The notes under the pieces: generated by a model
What the model saw: only the letters and a program-made list of their open reading frames with translations
What the model was told of the DNA's origin: nothing
The model's database searches: none
IMG/VR virus record: IMGVR_UViG_3300044998_000279
Span: 1 to 23,638 of that record
Reading direction: 5' to 3' (one strand)
Source of the DNA: a virus
Length of the DNA stretch: 23,638 nt
Part shown: in pieces, positions 21,913 to 23,638 of the stretch
Layout: every line of letters starts with the position of its first letter
Numbering within the stretch: the stretch's first letter is position 1
Made by a program: the position numbers and the translations under genes

Positions 21913-23510
21913 CAGACACCTATCCAGCTGCTACGCTCGTTGTTCCAGACTTCATTGAATGCAGCTTCCTCTGCCAAAGATTGCTGCATGGCCAGGATGG
22001 GGTCAACCCCTGAACCAGTGAGCCGGTAGTCAGAGATCATAAGGGATTCGTTCCTCTCCGGCGAAAAGAATCCGGCGCGGTGGTGGACAAGGAAATAGAT
22101 AAGGGCCTTGATAGCGTCATTGTTACGCTGCTCCGGCTCGCCAAGGATGTTGTTTCTCTTCTCTCGCTTCCATGTTGAGAGTTCCCAGCGGAGACGCTCG
22201 CAGCGGTTGGCAATCTGGATCGTCCATCCATTGATGCCGGTGAGGTACGAGGAAAGAAGGCGGATTTCCTCGGCGTAGCGAGAGCCTCTTGTCCGGTAGC
22301 CGGTCATGTTCGGGGTTGCAACATTCACCGGCCCGAAGTTGTCATCACGCCTGCGCCATTCTTCAGCCGGGGTTGAGCCACCGCCGATGCCGTGCTGGTT
22401 GCCCGCATAAGGGTCAATGACGCCTTCCTGCATGAACGGCCACCATTCCCGTTTGGCACAGAGGGCCTTGACCTGCTGATGGTTCAGCTGCTGTGCGACC
22501 ACTTCGTCGATGACGCGGATTGTCTTGCCGATGATCTGAATGGCAAGAACCACATAGCGGGAATGTCCGGAGTAGCCGGGGTCAATCGCCGCGTAGACGG
22601 GCAGATACTTCTTATCGCCGTCCTGTCTGACCCATTCCACGTTAGCCACGTGTTCACGGGGCTTGAAAATCTTAGAGAAGATGATTTCGGGGCTGGAAGC
22701 AGGTACCCCGACAAGCCTTCTGAGGTATTCGTCCCATCCGGCTGCTTCCTGTCCAGGGTCCTGGGCAAAGAGAGCCGTGGATTTCAGTCTGAGATATGCA
22801 GGGTCTTTCAGCCCTTCCGGATAGATGACGCGGTTAGAATGAGTCGGACTTGACCACGCCTTGGCATGGTCCTCATTCGGCCAGCGTCTCCATTTCTTCC
22901 AGAGAACTTCCATCCACGGAGCCGTGTTCTCAAAGGTGCCCGCGAGCCAGACCTGCGCACGGCGGGTTGACGCACGCTCAATCGCATGGCGGTAGACGCT
23001 GAAGCTCATCTTGCCCGGCTCACAGAGACCGAGGTAGTCCGGCGCACGGGACATAAGGCTCTGCTCATCAGCCCCTGCCTTGGTCTCTACCACCGCACCC
23101 CACTTCGTTTCCATCACGCAGGGCTGATAGCGATTCTGAGGCCATGAAACACGGCTGATCCAGTCAAGGCTCTGGCAGGCCTCAACGATGTACTCGAACT
23201 CCTGCCGTGAGTCCTCGTAGGTCTGGCCGATGAGCCATTGGAGGTCGGAGTATGGCAGCCATGTAACCATGTCCATCGCCATCGAGAGGGACTTGGAGCC
23301 ACGGATACCGCCCGTGGTCATCTTCACCATCGCAGGGTGAAAATGCGCCTGCTCGATTACGCGGGAAATAGGACGGTAGCCGCCGGTTTCCTTGCGGATG
23401 TTGGCCTGGACAACAGTGAGGTTTCTCCAGACCTCTTCCTTTTCCTCAGGGAAAGGCGAGCCAAGGCCCCTGTCCATCCGCTGGATTTCGATGGGGCGGA
23501 GGTCAATCAC
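21912..23510 (-). CDS. Terminase large subunit (packaging ATPase and nuclease)
   Basis: This 532-aa protein has the two terminase domains. The N-terminal ATPase has GGIRGSKS (residues 67-74), the terminase GGxRxGKS motif with Ser instead of Gly at 72, and a probable Walker B region, APDYLGLCEPGKMS, that keeps a Glu. The C-terminal RNase H-like nuclease shows the three expected acidic positions: AAIDPGYSG (D310), GVIDPYAG (D366) and NNDAIKAL (D465). It threads genome DNA into the procapsid and cuts the concatemer. The start is GTG, overlapping the upstream stop as GTGA, with GAGG 7 nt upstream. An ATG 11 codons later is possible but has no better site. The portal follows with a one-base overlap. 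Confidence 0.9.
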   Translation of the reverse strand: MIDLRPIEIQRMDRGLGSPFPEEKEEVWRNLTVVQANIRKETGGYRPISRVIEQAHFHPAMVKMTTGGIRGSKSLSMAMDMVTWLPYSDLQWLIGQTYEDSRQEFEYIVEACQSLDWISRVSWPQNRYQPCVMETKWGAVVETKAGADEQSLMSRAPDYLGLCEPGKMSFSVYRHAIERASTRRAQVWLAGTFENTAPWMEVLWKKWRRWPNEDHAKAWSSPTHSNRVIYPEGLKDPAYLRLKSTALFAQDPGQEAAGWDEYLRRLVGVPASSPEIIFSKIFKPREHVANVEWVRQDGDKKYLPVYAAIDPGYSGHSRYVVLAIQIIGKTIRVIDEVVAQQLNHQQVKALCAKREWWPFMQEGVIDPYAGNQHGIGGGSTPAEEWRRRDDNFGPVNVATPNMTGYRTRGSRYAEEIRLLSSYLTGINGWTIQIANRCERLRWELSTWKREKRNNILGEPEQRNNDAIKALIYFLVHHRAGFFSPERNESLMISDYRLTGSGVDPILAMQQSLAEEAAFNEVWNNERSSWIGV

Positions 23511-23638
23511 TGCCGCGCCTCAATCCGAGGGGTGTTCTTGTAGAGCGTTCCCCACAGCTGACGGATTTTCGGGCTTCCTGCCTCTCTGATCTCCTGAAGG
23601 CGCACGAGGAGGGGGTCATTCGCGCCGGATTTTGCTCT
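23507..23638 (-). CDS. C-terminus of an unknown gene directly upstream of the large terminase
   Basis: A 43-codon frame enters from the right end and stops at TGA, overlapping the terminase start (GTGA). The visible part is basic and helical (LVRLQEIREAGSPKIRQLWG, then TLYKNTPRIEARQ). A small terminase subunit would normally stand here, and the basic end would fit, but 43 residues cannot show it. The 4-nt overlap and the open frame support a real, co-translated gene. Confidence 0.65.
   Translation of the reverse strand, partial: RAKSGANDPLLVRLQEIREAGSPKIRQLWGTLYKNTPRIEARQ

Overview
This window is part of the genome of a tailed double-stranded DNA bacteriophage. A large terminase subunit, a portal candidate, a scaffold, a major capsid protein and putative tail-hub proteins lie on one strand. 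A short recombination/replication cassette reads the other way. Genes abut or overlap by 1-7 nt in many places. All three stop codons are used as stops, and most starts have an AGGAG/GGAG-type Shine-Dalgarno, which fits a bacterial host with the ordinary code. Nothing identifies the host or a close relative. No integrase, lysis gene, tape measure, DNA polymerase, tRNA or CRISPR is visible. The neck/tail candidates and the absence of recognisable long-tail genes make a short-tailed (podovirus-like) virion the best guess. That is inference, because the genome continues past both ends.

Left part (1-3236): an incomplete leftward gene starts at about 165 with TTG. It is separated by an 88-bp divergent control region (166-253) from a rightward operon. 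The control region holds overlapping candidate promoters for both directions and a shared palindrome. The operon encodes a small excisionase/MerR-like HTH protein, a RecB/PD-(D/E)XK-family exonuclease, a MazG-like NTP pyrophosphohydrolase, a Sak4-like P-loop ATPase, and an ERCC4/XPF-like nuclease with C-terminal helix-hairpin-helix segments. Together these look like a DNA recombination and repair cassette with a nucleotide-pool enzyme. The operon ends in a 24-bp tail-to-tail overlap with the leftward late genes.

Late region (read leftward from 23638 to 3213). The order is: C-terminus of an unknown gene (possibly the small terminase), large terminase, portal, three proteins of increasing size (137, 235 and 358 aa), a 2036-aa giant protein, an FmdB-like zinc ribbon, scaffold, major capsid protein, and a 151-aa capsid-associated candidate. 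These are followed by a two-domain glycosyltransferase-FkbM methyltransferase, a 306-aa adaptor candidate, a 644-aa beta-propeller-like protein (nozzle candidate), a proline-rich 155-aa protein, a 187-aa protein and a small two-zinc-site protein. TerL and portal would package DNA, and the scaffold would build the MCP shell. The 137/235/358/2036-aa block may be internal ejection proteins, and the 306/644-aa pair may form the neck and short tail.

The features most worth following are the glycosyltransferase-methyltransferase fusion inside the virion operon and the perfect 11-bp stem-loop in front of it. Others are the 6.1-kb gene between portal and scaffold/capsid, the XPF-like nuclease, and a 32-nt leader motif shared by the two late genes that lack a Shine-Dalgarno.
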